NCBI RefSeq assembly: GCF_003347635.1
Contig: NZ_QDFY01000002.1
Coordinates: 434,001 to 498,000 of the forward strand
Direction: 5' to 3'
Length of the DNA stretch: 64,000 bases
From: Sphingosinicella terrae
GTDB taxonomy: Bacteria; Pseudomonadota; Alphaproteobacteria; Sphingomonadales; Sphingomonadaceae
Shown here: positions 1 through 7,945 of the stretch, one piece after another
Position numbering within the stretch: the first letter of the stretch is position 1
How the letters are laid out: the number at the start of each line of letters is the position of its first letter
Program-made: the position numbers and the translations under genes
The notes under the pieces: generated by a model
Databases searched by the model: none
What the model saw: the letters and a program-made list of their open reading frames with translations, nothing else
What the model was told of the DNA's origin: nothing

Positions 1-881
1 CGGCCGACGCCCGGTGCGCCGTCCATGATGTAGAAGCCGTCGGATTCCGCGCCGAGCGGCTCCCACAGCTGCCGGGCGGTATAGGCGGCGACCGACTGGC
101 CGGTGACGCGCTCGATCAGCCAGCCGAGGACGGCGGTATCGAGCGTCTTGTACTGGAAGACCTCGCCCGGGTCATGCGCGCGCGCGATCGTCCGCGCCGG
201 ATCGGCGAAGCGCGACACGTTGGTGACGAGCGCGGCGATATGGTTGCGGGCAGCGACGCCGGGATTGGCGAAGTCGTAGCGTTCCTCGTAATCGACGCCC
301 GAGCGCATCTCGAGCACGTCCCGGATCGACGCCCCGTCATAGCCGCCGCCGCGAAGCTCCGGCAGATAGGCGGTGATCGGGTCGTCGATCGAACGGATAT
401 GGCCGTCCGCCAGAGCGCGGCCGACGAGCACCGAGGTGATCGACTTGGTCATCGACCAGCCTATGAATCGGGTGCGATCGTCGCTGTTGTTGCGGTAATG
501 CTCGGCGACGATCCTGCCGTCCTTGATGACGATGAGCGCGTTCGTATAGGTGCGCTCCAATATCTCCTCGCCGCGGCGCTCGGCGCCGCCGTGGCGGTAG
601 GTGAAGTCGAGGGCGCGATCGCGGCGCGGCAGGATCCACGGGGCCCCCGATCGCGCCACTGTCCGCGTCGTGAACAGCGTGTCCATGCTGCGGAAGGTCA
701 ACGCGTTCACGTCGCCGTCGAGCATGTGCCAGCGCAAGGTCTGGATCGCGACGGGGACTTCGGACGTCGGCCCATCCCCCAGAGGCGGCGGCAGCGTCTG
801 CTGCGCGCCTGCCGGATTGCCGAGCGCGGCCAGACTGGCGGCCAGCAGCCACGTCAGTCGCAACGTCTTCATCTTGTTCAT
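1..881 (-). CDS. Serine hydrolase of the beta-lactamase/6-aminohexanoate-dimer hydrolase type (3' end outside window)
   Basis: The reading frame runs from an ATG at 881 to the window edge without a stop, so the C-terminus is missing. The protein starts with a Sec-type signal (MNKMKTLRLTWLLAASLAAL...GAQ). A serine-nucleophile motif SMTK (SxxK) lies in GWSMTKSITSVLVG, followed by DVLEMRSGVDYEE, which is typical of the NylB-like branch of the class C beta-lactamase fold. The second catalytic position appears as YKT (in FQYKTLDTAVLGW) rather than the usual YxN or YSN. Family members hydrolyse esters or amides in the periplasm; the substrate here is unknown. No ATG-start neighbour overlaps it. The fold assignment is firm, the substrate is not. 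Confidence 0.85.
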   Translation of the reverse strand, partial: MNKMKTLRLTWLLAASLAALGNPAGAQQTLPPPLGDGPTSEVPVAIQTLRWHMLDGDVNALTFRSMDTLFTTRTVARSGAPWILPRRDRALDFTYRHGGAERRGEEILERTYTNALIVIKDGRIVAEHYRNNSDDRTRFIGWSMTKSITSVLVGRALADGHIRSIDDPITAYLPELRGGGYDGASIRDVLEMRSGVDYEERYDFANPGVAARNHIAALVTNVSRFADPARTIARAHDPGEVFQYKTLDTAVLGWLIERVTGQSVAAYTARQLWEPLGAESDGFYIMDGAPGVG

Positions 882-983
882 ATTCGCCCCGTCGGCCTCC
901 GCCCATCCTGTGTCCGGAACGAGAGCTAACGGCGCGTGGCGACGGCCCCATATCCCATTTGGGATAGCGGGCCGAAGATCGGG

Positions 984-2123
984 TCAGTGCAGGCGGGGCA
1001 GGGTCTGCGCGATCACCGAGCCGCAGAGCTGGCGCATCAGCTCCGCCTGCTTGGGGGCCTGGGTCTTGGCGAGCACCTGCTTGAGCTGGATGCGCGCCGT
1101 CCCGACCGAGATGCCGCGGCTCTGCGAGTAGCTCGAGACCGAGACGCCGGCGGCGAGCGCGGCGGCGAGACGCGCCTCCGCCGGCGAAAGGCTGAAGAGC
1201 CGCATCAGATCCTCCGGGTCGATCGGCAGCTGCGCCCCCGGACGGGACAGGAAGATCGCCCGCAACGCCCGCGGCGGCCCGGGCCGCCCGGGACGCGACG
1301 TGCCGTCCATCGGCGCGCACAATATCTGCAACGCGTCCTCGTCGGCGTCGCCGATCACGGAGACGTGGCGGCTGACATCCGCACCCGGCGCCACACCGAG
1401 CATGCTGCGCAGCGCGGCCGCGTCCGCGGTGCGCAGGCAGCTGAGCTTTCCCCCACGCAGCTTCAGGAAAGGAGAACCGCTCATGACCTGCTCGGCGCTT
1501 CGGTTCATCCAGTGCACGTTGCCAGCGGCGTCGCACAGGATGAGTCCGGTGCGGACGAGGTCGAAGGCCTGCTCGAGCGCGTCGGTCCGAAGGCGTGCCT
1601 CATCGATCGCCGCGGCAAGACGCATCGCCTGGCGGAGATGGGGGAGCAGCCCTTCCAGCAGGCCTTCGTCGGCCGCGTCGAAATCCCGGCCGTCGGCGAG
1701 ACTCTTGTGCATGATCAGCGAGAAGGAGCGCTCGGGGCCGAGCTCGAAGGTGACGCAGATCGACCGGCCGAGGCCGATCGCGGCAAGGCCGGCGCGAAGG
1801 CGCGCGAAATGCGGGCTGCGCGATTCGAAACGGTCGCCGTCGCGGACGATGTTCTTCGGCCGCCATGCGCCCAGGCGGAGATCCAGGCGGGGATTGTCCT
1901 CGTTGTTCACGTGCCGGTCGTGGAGCTCGGCATGGGCCAGCGAATAGGAATCCCGGGCCGTCCAGACCGGACGGAGACGGTCGCCGTCGCGCTCGAGGAT
2001 CTGGGCTGCGGCGTTGCGCACCGACATGTCGGCGCAAAGGGTGTCGAGGACGCCGATCCACCGGTCCGCATCTTCGGGCGTCGCGTACAGCCCCGGCAGG
2101 AGCCGGTCGAGATTCGTCCCCAA
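984..2123 (-). CDS. LuxR-family helix-turn-helix transcriptional regulator
   Basis: The 379-residue protein ends in a LuxR/GerE-type helix-turn-helix (about residues 305-370: FSLSPAEARLAAALAAG...GTARIQLKQVLAKT). The middle part (about 175-250) has a PAS-like look (LILCDAAGNVHWMNRSAEQVM). The N-terminal region is an unrecognised sensor-like segment. The start is a TTG at 2123, chosen because AGGAGAG lies six bases upstream and no better start exists. Its targets are not shown by the sequence; it is a stand-alone gene between a serine hydrolase and an oxygenase read in the same direction. Confidence 0.85.
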   Translation of the reverse strand: MGTNLDRLLPGLYATPEDADRWIGVLDTLCADMSVRNAAAQILERDGDRLRPVWTARDSYSLAHAELHDRHVNNEDNPRLDLRLGAWRPKNIVRDGDRFESRSPHFARLRAGLAAIGLGRSICVTFELGPERSFSLIMHKSLADGRDFDAADEGLLEGLLPHLRQAMRLAAAIDEARLRTDALEQAFDLVRTGLILCDAAGNVHWMNRSAEQVMSGSPFLKLRGGKLSCLRTADAAALRSMLGVAPGADVSRHVSVIGDADEDALQILCAPMDGTSRPGRPGPPRALRAIFLSRPGAQLPIDPEDLMRLFSLSPAEARLAAALAAGVSVSSYSQSRGISVGTARIQLKQVLAKTQAPKQAELMRQLCGSVIAQTLPRLH

Positions 2124-2210
2124 GCTACTCTCCTGTTTTTGCGCAAGGATTGATATGGCGCATAACAGAAGTCAATGACCGCCCGGGCCGGGCGTGCACC
2201 TGGCTCGGCG

Positions 2211-2930
2211 TCAGCCGGCCGGATCCGCCCGCAGCCAGCCGGTGACCGCATAGCGCGGATGCGGCGCGATCGGGTTCACGTAGCTGACGCTGTGCGCCTG
2301 CGGCACCGCGAACAGGGTCAGGGCGTTGAAGCGCGGCATGAACCCGCGCGAGACGTTACCGTCGCGCTCGTGGAAGAGCAGCAGCCCGCCATATTCGGCC
2401 CGCCAGTCCGGCGTCAGGTTGAGGACATAGGCGGCGCGCCGATGCTGGGCGTCGATGCGGTCGTCATGCGCGGTCAGGAAGTGGCCGGGCGAATAGCGGC
2501 TGGCATGGACGTCGGCGAAGGCGATGTCTTCGAAGCCGGTCACCGCCCGAAAGAAGGCGATCATCGCGCTCGAGCAGAGGAAGGCCTCGAGCGCGGCGAG
2601 CGGACCGGCCGGCCGCACCTCGCCGCGCGGCGGGAGCCGGATGGTGTCGTAGCAGAATTGGAAGCCGGCCCGGGCACCGCGGACCACCTCCTGGGAGAGC
2701 GCGGCGCGGTCGGCGGGGTCGAGCGCGGCCAAGGCCGCCTCCCGATAATCGAGGATCCGTTCGCCCTTGTTCAGGGTGAGCACCCAATCGCGGCGGGACG
2801 ACAGGGCGCGCAGCAGGCCGGCCGCGCAGGCGCCGTCCAGGAAGCCGTCGATCTGCAGCCTGCCGGCCCGTGCGAACATCGGCGCCAGCCGGTCCGCATC
2901 GAGTCCTTCGGCGAGGGAGAAGGCGGCCAT
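2211..2930 (-). CDS. 2-oxoglutarate/Fe(II)-dependent oxygenase (prolyl-hydroxylase-like)
   Basis: This 239-residue protein has the features of the 2OG-Fe(II) dioxygenase superfamily. An HDD motif (HxD iron ligands, in FLTAHDDR) is followed about 60 residues later by the distal His in AHSVSYV and by the 2-oxoglutarate-binding Arg in RYAVTGWLR. The segment GGLLLFHERDGN is typical of bacterial homologues of prolyl 4-hydroxylase. These enzymes hydroxylate protein or small-molecule substrates using 2-oxoglutarate and O2. The substrate is unknown. The start ATG at 2930 follows a region of lower G+C (3005-3035) that probably holds its promoter. Confidence 0.85.
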   Translation of the reverse strand: MAAFSLAEGLDADRLAPMFARAGRLQIDGFLDGACAAGLLRALSSRRDWVLTLNKGERILDYREAALAALDPADRAALSQEVVRGARAGFQFCYDTIRLPPRGEVRPAGPLAALEAFLCSSAMIAFFRAVTGFEDIAFADVHASRYSPGHFLTAHDDRIDAQHRRAAYVLNLTPDWRAEYGGLLLFHERDGNVSRGFMPRFNALTLFAVPQAHSVSYVNPIAPHPRYAVTGWLRADPAG

Positions 2931-3156
2931 GAGGCGGCTTAGCCCGGCCCCGGCCGCCGTGCCAGCGCGGGATGAGGACGGCGCGAGTCCCGATTTGGCA
3001 CGGAGGCGAAATATTGGTTAATTCATTTTGACATTTGGATTTTTCGGCGCCACGGTTTGGCCTCATGGACCAAGATTCGGCCCCGACCGGGTGCCGGGAT
3101 CGGCAGTTCCACTGAATTCGGAAAGCCTGGACGCACCCTCAGGGGCAAGGGGATTT

Positions 3157-3678
3157 GTGGTCGGCAATGTGGGCGAGTCACTGGCGGCGTTCGTGTCCCT
3201 GTGCGCATCGGCGTCCATGGCGATGACGCCGCCGCTCGTCGCCAATGCCGATCCGAGCTGGCGCGGCGTCGACCGGCTCGACATCCTCGCTCAACTGTCC
3301 GGCCCGATCGACGAAAACTTTCCCGCGGACGGCTTTTGCGAGCGCGTGCGGCGGATCGCCGCCGAGGGCGCGCCCGTGCCGGTGCGATGCGTCTCGATCG
3401 GCGAGGCGATGGCGGCCGAGGGTTCCGCGTCCGCGCTCGTCGTCGTGCAGGGTGCGATCCAGCCGCTGGGCGGCGAACGCGTCCTGATCGTCGCCGCGCG
3501 AAGGACGGCCTCCGCCGGGCTCGAGCCCGGCCCCCTCTATCTCGGCGCCGCGCCGCGGGCCGCGCGGCTCGCCGGCCCAGCGGCGGCGACGGACGAGGCG
3601 GAAGCGGCGCTGCGCGGCGCGCTCACCGAAATCCTGCCCTGGCTGGGCCATGACCGGATGAACGAAACCCACGAATGA
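3157..3678 (+). CDS. Hypothetical protein preceding the serralysin-type protease
   Basis: I do not recognise the family. The frame is open from a TTG at 3028, but the best start is the GTG at 3157, four bases after an AAGGGG ribosome-binding site; a GTG at 3169 and an ATG at 3217 are alternatives. From 3157 it encodes 173 residues. A moderately hydrophobic, Ala/Ser-rich stretch ending near VANADPSW could be a weak signal peptide or just a hydrophobic helix. The rest is Ala-rich with no motif I can name. It ends 17 bases before the metalloprotease start and is read in the same direction, so the two are probably co-transcribed. An inhibitor or helper of the protease is conceivable but unsupported. 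Confidence 0.55.
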   Translation: MVGNVGESLAAFVSLCASASMAMTPPLVANADPSWRGVDRLDILAQLSGPIDENFPADGFCERVRRIAAEGAPVPVRCVSIGEAMAAEGSASALVVVQGAIQPLGGERVLIVAARRTASAGLEPGPLYLGAAPRAARLAGPAAATDEAEAALRGALTEILPWLGHDRMNETHE

Positions 3679-3695
3679 CGAACGGGAGGAAATGA

Positions 3696-5870
3696 ATGAG
3701 CATTACCAGACAGTTTCGTAGCCTCGACGACGGCTATCACGGCGATCTCCCGACCGAGCGGCTCGGATCTGGAGATATCTTCACGGCGCAGGAATATGCG
3801 AACATCCTGCTCGGCGGCTATTTCCCGGTGAACCCGCTGCAGGGCTCGGTCGACGGCCAGGGCGGCACGATCCGCGGCAAGCCGGTCTTCACCATCGAGG
3901 AAGCCGCCTTCCAGCTCAATCGCGGCGACGGCCCGATCTTCTTCGAGGGCGAATATTACAATTCCGGCGCCAACTGGGCGGGTGCCACCGGCACGGCCGA
4001 CAATGAATGGTATTTCCTCGCCAACTCGAAGGGCACCGCGCCCGGCGCGCCGCTGACCGAGCTGTCCTTCGGCTTCTACGAGACCCAGGCCACGCTGCCC
4101 GAGCCCTACGTCTATCGCAATACGGCCGGCAATCTCGTGCTCGGAATGGCGCAGGCGGCCGGCTTCTCGGCGCTCGACGCCGCGCAGCGCGACGCCGCCC
4201 GCACCGCGATCCAGACCTGGGACGATCTGATGAACGTCAGCTTCGTCGAGGAGCATTTCTCTGAAGCCGACATCAACTTCATGAACACGACAACGGGGCC
4301 GGCCCAGGCCTCCGCCTATCTGCCCTATGATTACGGCGAGTCGACCACGAAGAATTTCGAAGGCGACAACGTCTCCTTCTACGAGATTTCGGGCGACATC
4401 TTCATCAACCCGAACCAGGCCAGCAACCACCAGTTCCTGCCGGGCCAATATGGGCTGAACACGCTCGTGCACGAGCTCGGCCACTCCCTCGGGCTCGAGC
4501 ATCCGGGTGCCTATAATTTTGGCCCGGGCTTCGACGTGATCTACGAGAACGGCGCCGAATATTACCAGGATTCGCGCATGTACTCGATCATGTCCTACTG
4601 GGACGCGGAAGAGACCGGCGCCAGCAACGTCAACTGGGAGTTCCTGACATACAATTATCAGGCGACCCCGATGGTGCACGATATCGCCGCCATCCAGCGC
4701 ATCTACGGCGCGGACATGACCACCCGCACCGGCGACACCACCTACGGCTTCAACAGCAATGCCGGCCGTGACTATTACGACTTCGAGCTGACCGCGACCC
4801 CGGTGGTGTCGATCTGGGATGCCGGCGGCAAGGATACGCTCGACCTGTCGGGCTACGACACGCGGTCGATCATCAACCTCAATCCGGGCTCCTACAGCAG
4901 CGCCGGCGGCTTCTATTCGGAAGAGCTTCCGACGCTGGCCGAGATCAATGCGCGTCGCGCCGAGGCCGGGCTCGCGCCCCGTACCCAGGCGCAATACGAC
5001 ACCTATATCGAGCTGTTCGGCGAAGGGTATACCGACGGCCTGATGCGCGACAATATCGGCATCGCCTATGGCGCGTGGATCGAGAATGCGATCGGCGGGT
5101 CGGGCGATGACCTCATCATCGGCAATGCCACCGTCAACCTGCTCGATGGCGGCGCCGGTTTCGATACGGTCAGCTATCAGGGTGCCAAGGCCGGCGTCAC
5201 CATCCAGGTGGCGATCAATCGGGGCACGGGCGGCGATGCGGCGGGCGACCGCTACGTCAATATCGAAGCCTATGAGGGCAGCCATTTCGCCGACACGCTC
5301 CAGGGCGGCAATGGCGGGGACACCCTGTCGGGTCTCGGCGGCAACGATATGCTGATCGGCGGCAACGAGTCCGACACGCTCGACGGCGGCGCCGACAATG
5401 ACACGCTCGATGGCGGCAACCATGACGACGTTCTCGACGGCGGCGATGGCAATGATGTCCTCAACGGCGGCAATCATTTCGACCAGCTGTTCGGCGGCGC
5501 CGGCAACGACACGCTCAACGGCGGCAACCACAATGACGTGCTGAACGGCGGCGCGGGCGACGATGTCCTCACCGGGGGCAACCACAACGACGTCTTCGCC
5601 TTCACCGATCTCGGCGGCACCGACGTCATCACCGACTTCCGGCGCGGCCAGGACAAGATCGACCTGTCCGGTCTCGACGCGGTGAACGGCGGCAGCGACG
5701 ACTCGTTCAGCTGGATCGGTTCGGGCGCTTTCTCCGGCTCCGCCGGCGAGCTGCGCGCCTACAGCTCGGGGGGAAGCAGCTTCCTCGCCGGCGACACCGA
5801 TGGTGACGGGGTTGCCGACTTCATGATCCAGACCAACGTGCTGATCATCAACACCGACATCGTCCTCTGA
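3696..5870 (+). CDS. M10 family metallopeptidase with RTX repeats (serralysin-like)
   Basis: The 724-residue protein has the full metzincin zinc site HELGHSLGLEH (residues 259-269) and the downstream Met-turn SIMSY (about 297-301). The C-terminal third (about 540-650) holds RTX calcium-binding nonapeptides of the GGxGxDxLxGG type. Several repeats are altered to GGNHNDVL or GGNHDDVL, an unusual Asn-His at the usual acidic/glycine positions. The N-terminus has no Sec signal, as expected for a protease exported by a type I system. No type I exporter genes lie in this window. A start ATG at 3696 follows GGGAGGAA. It probably shares a transcript with the preceding hypothetical gene and is followed by a strong terminator. 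Confidence 0.92.
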   Translation: MSITRQFRSLDDGYHGDLPTERLGSGDIFTAQEYANILLGGYFPVNPLQGSVDGQGGTIRGKPVFTIEEAAFQLNRGDGPIFFEGEYYNSGANWAGATGTADNEWYFLANSKGTAPGAPLTELSFGFYETQATLPEPYVYRNTAGNLVLGMAQAAGFSALDAAQRDAARTAIQTWDDLMNVSFVEEHFSEADINFMNTTTGPAQASAYLPYDYGESTTKNFEGDNVSFYEISGDIFINPNQASNHQFLPGQYGLNTLVHELGHSLGLEHPGAYNFGPGFDVIYENGAEYYQDSRMYSIMSYWDAEETGASNVNWEFLTYNYQATPMVHDIAAIQRIYGADMTTRTGDTTYGFNSNAGRDYYDFELTATPVVSIWDAGGKDTLDLSGYDTRSIINLNPGSYSSAGGFYSEELPTLAEINARRAEAGLAPRTQAQYDTYIELFGEGYTDGLMRDNIGIAYGAWIENAIGGSGDDLIIGNATVNLLDGGAGFDTVSYQGAKAGVTIQVAINRGTGGDAAGDRYVNIEAYEGSHFADTLQGGNGGDTLSGLGGNDMLIGGNESDTLDGGADNDTLDGGNHDDVLDGGDGNDVLNGGNHFDQLFGGAGNDTLNGGNHNDVLNGGAGDDVLTGGNHNDVFAFTDLGGTDVITDFRRGQDKIDLSGLDAVNGGSDDSFSWIGSGAFSGSAGELRAYSSGGSSFLAGDTDGDGVADFMIQTNVLIINTDIVL

Positions 5871-5888
5871 TCCGATCGATCGAATGGG

Positions 5889-5921
5889 AGGCGCTCCGGA
5901 CGAAAGTCCGGGGCGCCTTTT
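5889..5921 (+). terminator. Rho-independent terminator after the metallopeptidase
   Basis: A 13-bp stem (AGGCGCTCCGGAC / GTCCGGGGCGCCT, one G-T pair) closes a GAAA tetraloop and is followed by TTTT. It lies 19 bases after the protease stop codon and also separates this gene from the convergent pirin gene. Confidence 0.9.
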
Positions 5922-5939
5922 CCTTGTCCGGTCGGCGGC

Positions 5940-6638
5940 TCAGGCGAGGTCGAGGAGCAGCAGCTCGACTTCGGTGTCGGCGATGATCTCGACGGCCGGC
6001 TGCGCCTCGACCGCGGCACCGTCGCCCTCGCGCATCTCGGTGCCGTCGAGGGCGACGAGCCCGCGCACGACCTGCAGCCACAGGCCGCGGCCCGCCGCGA
6101 TGTCGCGGCGCAGGCGGCGGCCCTCGTCGAGACGGGCGAGGAACACACAGGCATCCTGGTGGAGGGCGAGCACCCCGTCTCCGCCGTCCGGCGCGGCGAT
6201 AGCGATCCAGCGATTGCGCTGCGCCCGTGGCGGGAAGCTCTGCTGCCGATAAGCCGATGGCAGCCCGAGGCGATCGGGAATGATCCAGATCTGCAGGAAA
6301 TGCGCGCGCGACTCGGTGCCGGCATTCATCTCGCTATGGGTGATTCCGGTGCCGGCGGTCATCAGCTGGACGTCGCCGGCACGGATGCGGGCGACGTTGC
6401 CAAGGCTGTCGCGATGCTCGAGCTCGCCTTCGAGCACGTAGGTGAGGATCTCCATGTCCCGATGGTCGTGCGCGGGAAAGCCGGCGGACGGCACCAGCCG
6501 ATCCTCGTTGAGCACCCTGAGGCTTCGAAAGCCCATCTGCCTGGGATCGACATAGTCGCCGAACGAGAAAGTGTGGAAGCTGTCGATCATGCCGCCGGCA
6601 TGGCGTCCGCGCGCGCCGCGGTCCCGGAATCGAATCAT
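5940..6638 (-). CDS. Pirin family protein (bicupin)
   Basis: The start was set at the ATG at 6638, because the family begins at MIRFRDRGARG and the longer frame upstream is not pirin-like. The 232-residue protein shows the cupin metal ligands in HDHRDME and the conserved THSEMNAG segment, plus the signature FSFGDYVDPRQMGFRSLRVLNEDR. Pirins are cytosolic iron-binding bicupins; some have quercetin 2,3-dioxygenase activity and others modulate transcription or metabolism. It is convergent with the metalloprotease gene and divergent from the small gene at 6840. Confidence 0.9.
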   Translation of the reverse strand: MIRFRDRGARGRHAGGMIDSFHTFSFGDYVDPRQMGFRSLRVLNEDRLVPSAGFPAHDHRDMEILTYVLEGELEHRDSLGNVARIRAGDVQLMTAGTGITHSEMNAGTESRAHFLQIWIIPDRLGLPSAYRQQSFPPRAQRNRWIAIAAPDGGDGVLALHQDACVFLARLDEGRRLRRDIAAGRGLWLQVVRGLVALDGTEMREGDGAAVEAQPAVEIIADTEVELLLLDLA

Positions 6639-6839
6639 GCCCGCCTCGTCCGGGGCGGCCGCGCCGCGGTCAAGGACCAATGCTCGCCCGGCCCGGAGCC
6701 TTCGTCCCGTCGCGGAGCCCGCGGCCAAGCCCCCGGCATGTCGACGAATTTTTCGGCCGCGCTTAACCAGGATGAATGCGAAGCGCCGCCACCTCGCTGA
6801 ATATCTATGGCTAAGTCTATGAACAGGGGGCGAAAAGCC

Positions 6840-7022
6840 ATGATGCAAGAGGATCACGCCTATCATTCGGAACGGGCGCTTCGCGAGCTTCACCTGGGGC
6901 TGACATCATCCTCGGTCGCGGCGGCGCGTGCCCATCTCCAGCTCTCTTCTCTGCATATGAAGAAGGTATGCGACGCGGCGGGACCGGCCGGAAGGCGGCG
7001 GCCGCTCTTCATCATCGACTGA
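6840..7022 (+). CDS. Small conserved-looking protein of unknown function
   Basis: This 60-residue protein (MMQEDHAYHSERALRELHLG...AARAHLQLSSLHMKK...LFIID) has an amphipathic, helical look: charged N-terminus, a ...AAARAHLQLSSLHM helix and an RRR near the C-terminus. The start ATG at 6840 follows a GGGGG run; an in-frame ATG at 6807 is less likely. I recall similar short ERAxRELxLA...AHLxLSxLH proteins being common in sphingomonads, but cannot verify it here. No known function. Its stop codon lies in the arm of a hairpin shared with the convergent SirB1 gene. Confidence 0.6.
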   Translation: MMQEDHAYHSERALRELHLGLTSSSVAAARAHLQLSSLHMKKVCDAAGPAGRRRPLFIID

Positions 7023-7056
7023 GGCCGGCCGGGAGGGGCGGCAAGCGGCCGCCTCA
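7020..7056. terminator. Hairpin between convergent genes
   Basis: An inverted repeat (TGAGGC-c-GGCCG ... CGGCC-GCCTCA, about 11 bp with one bulged base and a 14-base loop) lies between the small gene and the SirB1 gene. Each outer arm contains the stop codon of one of the two genes. There is no T-tract on either side, so termination would have to be Rho-assisted or weak. Confidence 0.4.
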
Positions 7057-7857
7057 GGTCCCCGCCAGCGCGTCCAGCGCGGCGCAGACGTGGGTGCGCA
7101 GCGACGGGTCGCGCGTGGTCTCCAGCATCGCGCTGAGGCTGGCCCTTGCGGCGGCGACGTCGCGATCGACCAGCTCCAGCCGCGCGCGCTCCCACCAGCC
7201 ATAGGCATAAGAAGGCGCCACCGTCGTGATCCGCCGATAGATTTCGAGCGCGCGCGGTGCTTGCCGCGCCTGCTCCGCCCGCGTCGCCTGGTTCATCAGC
7301 AGGCGCACCAGCACCGCCCGGTTCGACATCGGCGCGAGGTGCTCGGCCGCAGGCGCGCTTCCCTGGCCGAGGACGGCGGAGAGCAGGCCGGCGAGCTGCT
7401 CCGCCCCGACCCGGACGCCGCCGTTGAACGGATCGACGAGGATCGTCTCCTCCTCGCTGACGCTGACCAGCACGTGCCCGGGCGTGTTGAGCGCCTGCAC
7501 CGACCAGCCGACCCGCCGGCCCAGGCCGACATAGAGAATGGCCAGCGCCACCGGCATGCCGCGCCGCCGGTCGATGACGCGGATCAGGTCGGCATTGGCG
7601 GGATCGTCATAATTGTCGCGATCGCCGCCGAAGCCGTGGACTCCGCCGATGATCTCGGCGAGCAGGCTCGCCTGGTCCGCGGCCCTGATCGCCGCGCCGG
7701 CCCCTGCCAGCAGGTCGATCGCGATCTCGCCCAGCGCGTCGACATAGTCGCCGATCGCGGCGCCCGGATGATCGAGCGCGGCGATCTCGAGCGCGGCGAG
7801 GTCCAACGCGATCGCCTCGTCGTCGACCATGCCGAGATGGGCGATCTCCTGGATCAT
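7054..7857 (-). CDS. SirB1 family protein (transglutaminase-like with TPR tail)
   Basis: The 267-residue protein carries the SirB1/transglutaminase-like core (about residues 60-170: NADLIRVIDRRRGMPVALAILYVGLGRRVGW...LNTPGHVLVSV...ILVDPFNGG). A C-terminal helical repeat region follows (RLLMNQATRAEQARQAPRALEIYRRI), resembling TPR. The family is widespread in proteobacteria and usually lacks an assigned biochemical role. The catalytic Cys of true transglutaminases is not evident. It is followed by no gene in the same operon; the upstream penicillin acylase gene ends 88 bases away on the same strand. Confidence 0.88.
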   Translation of the reverse strand: MIQEIAHLGMVDDEAIALDLAALEIAALDHPGAAIGDYVDALGEIAIDLLAGAGAAIRAADQASLLAEIIGGVHGFGGDRDNYDDPANADLIRVIDRRRGMPVALAILYVGLGRRVGWSVQALNTPGHVLVSVSEEETILVDPFNGGVRVGAEQLAGLLSAVLGQGSAPAAEHLAPMSNRAVLVRLLMNQATRAEQARQAPRALEIYRRITTVAPSYAYGWWERARLELVDRDVAAARASLSAMLETTRDPSLRTHVCAALDALAGT

Positions 7858-7945
7858 GATCGGGAGACGAGCGGCGGACGCGCCGGTTCCGCATGCCCTC
7901 CGGTCATCGATGCATCATCGCGCGGCGGAGCAGGCGTCGATGGGC

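Noticed and set aside
1-2153. Long alternative frames across the first serine hydrolase and the LuxR gene
   Set aside because: They are GC-bias shadows; the chosen frames carry catalytic and helix-turn-helix motifs.
3537-5585. Long minus-strand open frame (682 codons) opposite the metalloprotease
   Set aside because: It is the antisense of a coding frame with strong G+C bias; its valine/alanine/isoleucine-rich repeats mirror the RTX repeats of the plus-strand gene.
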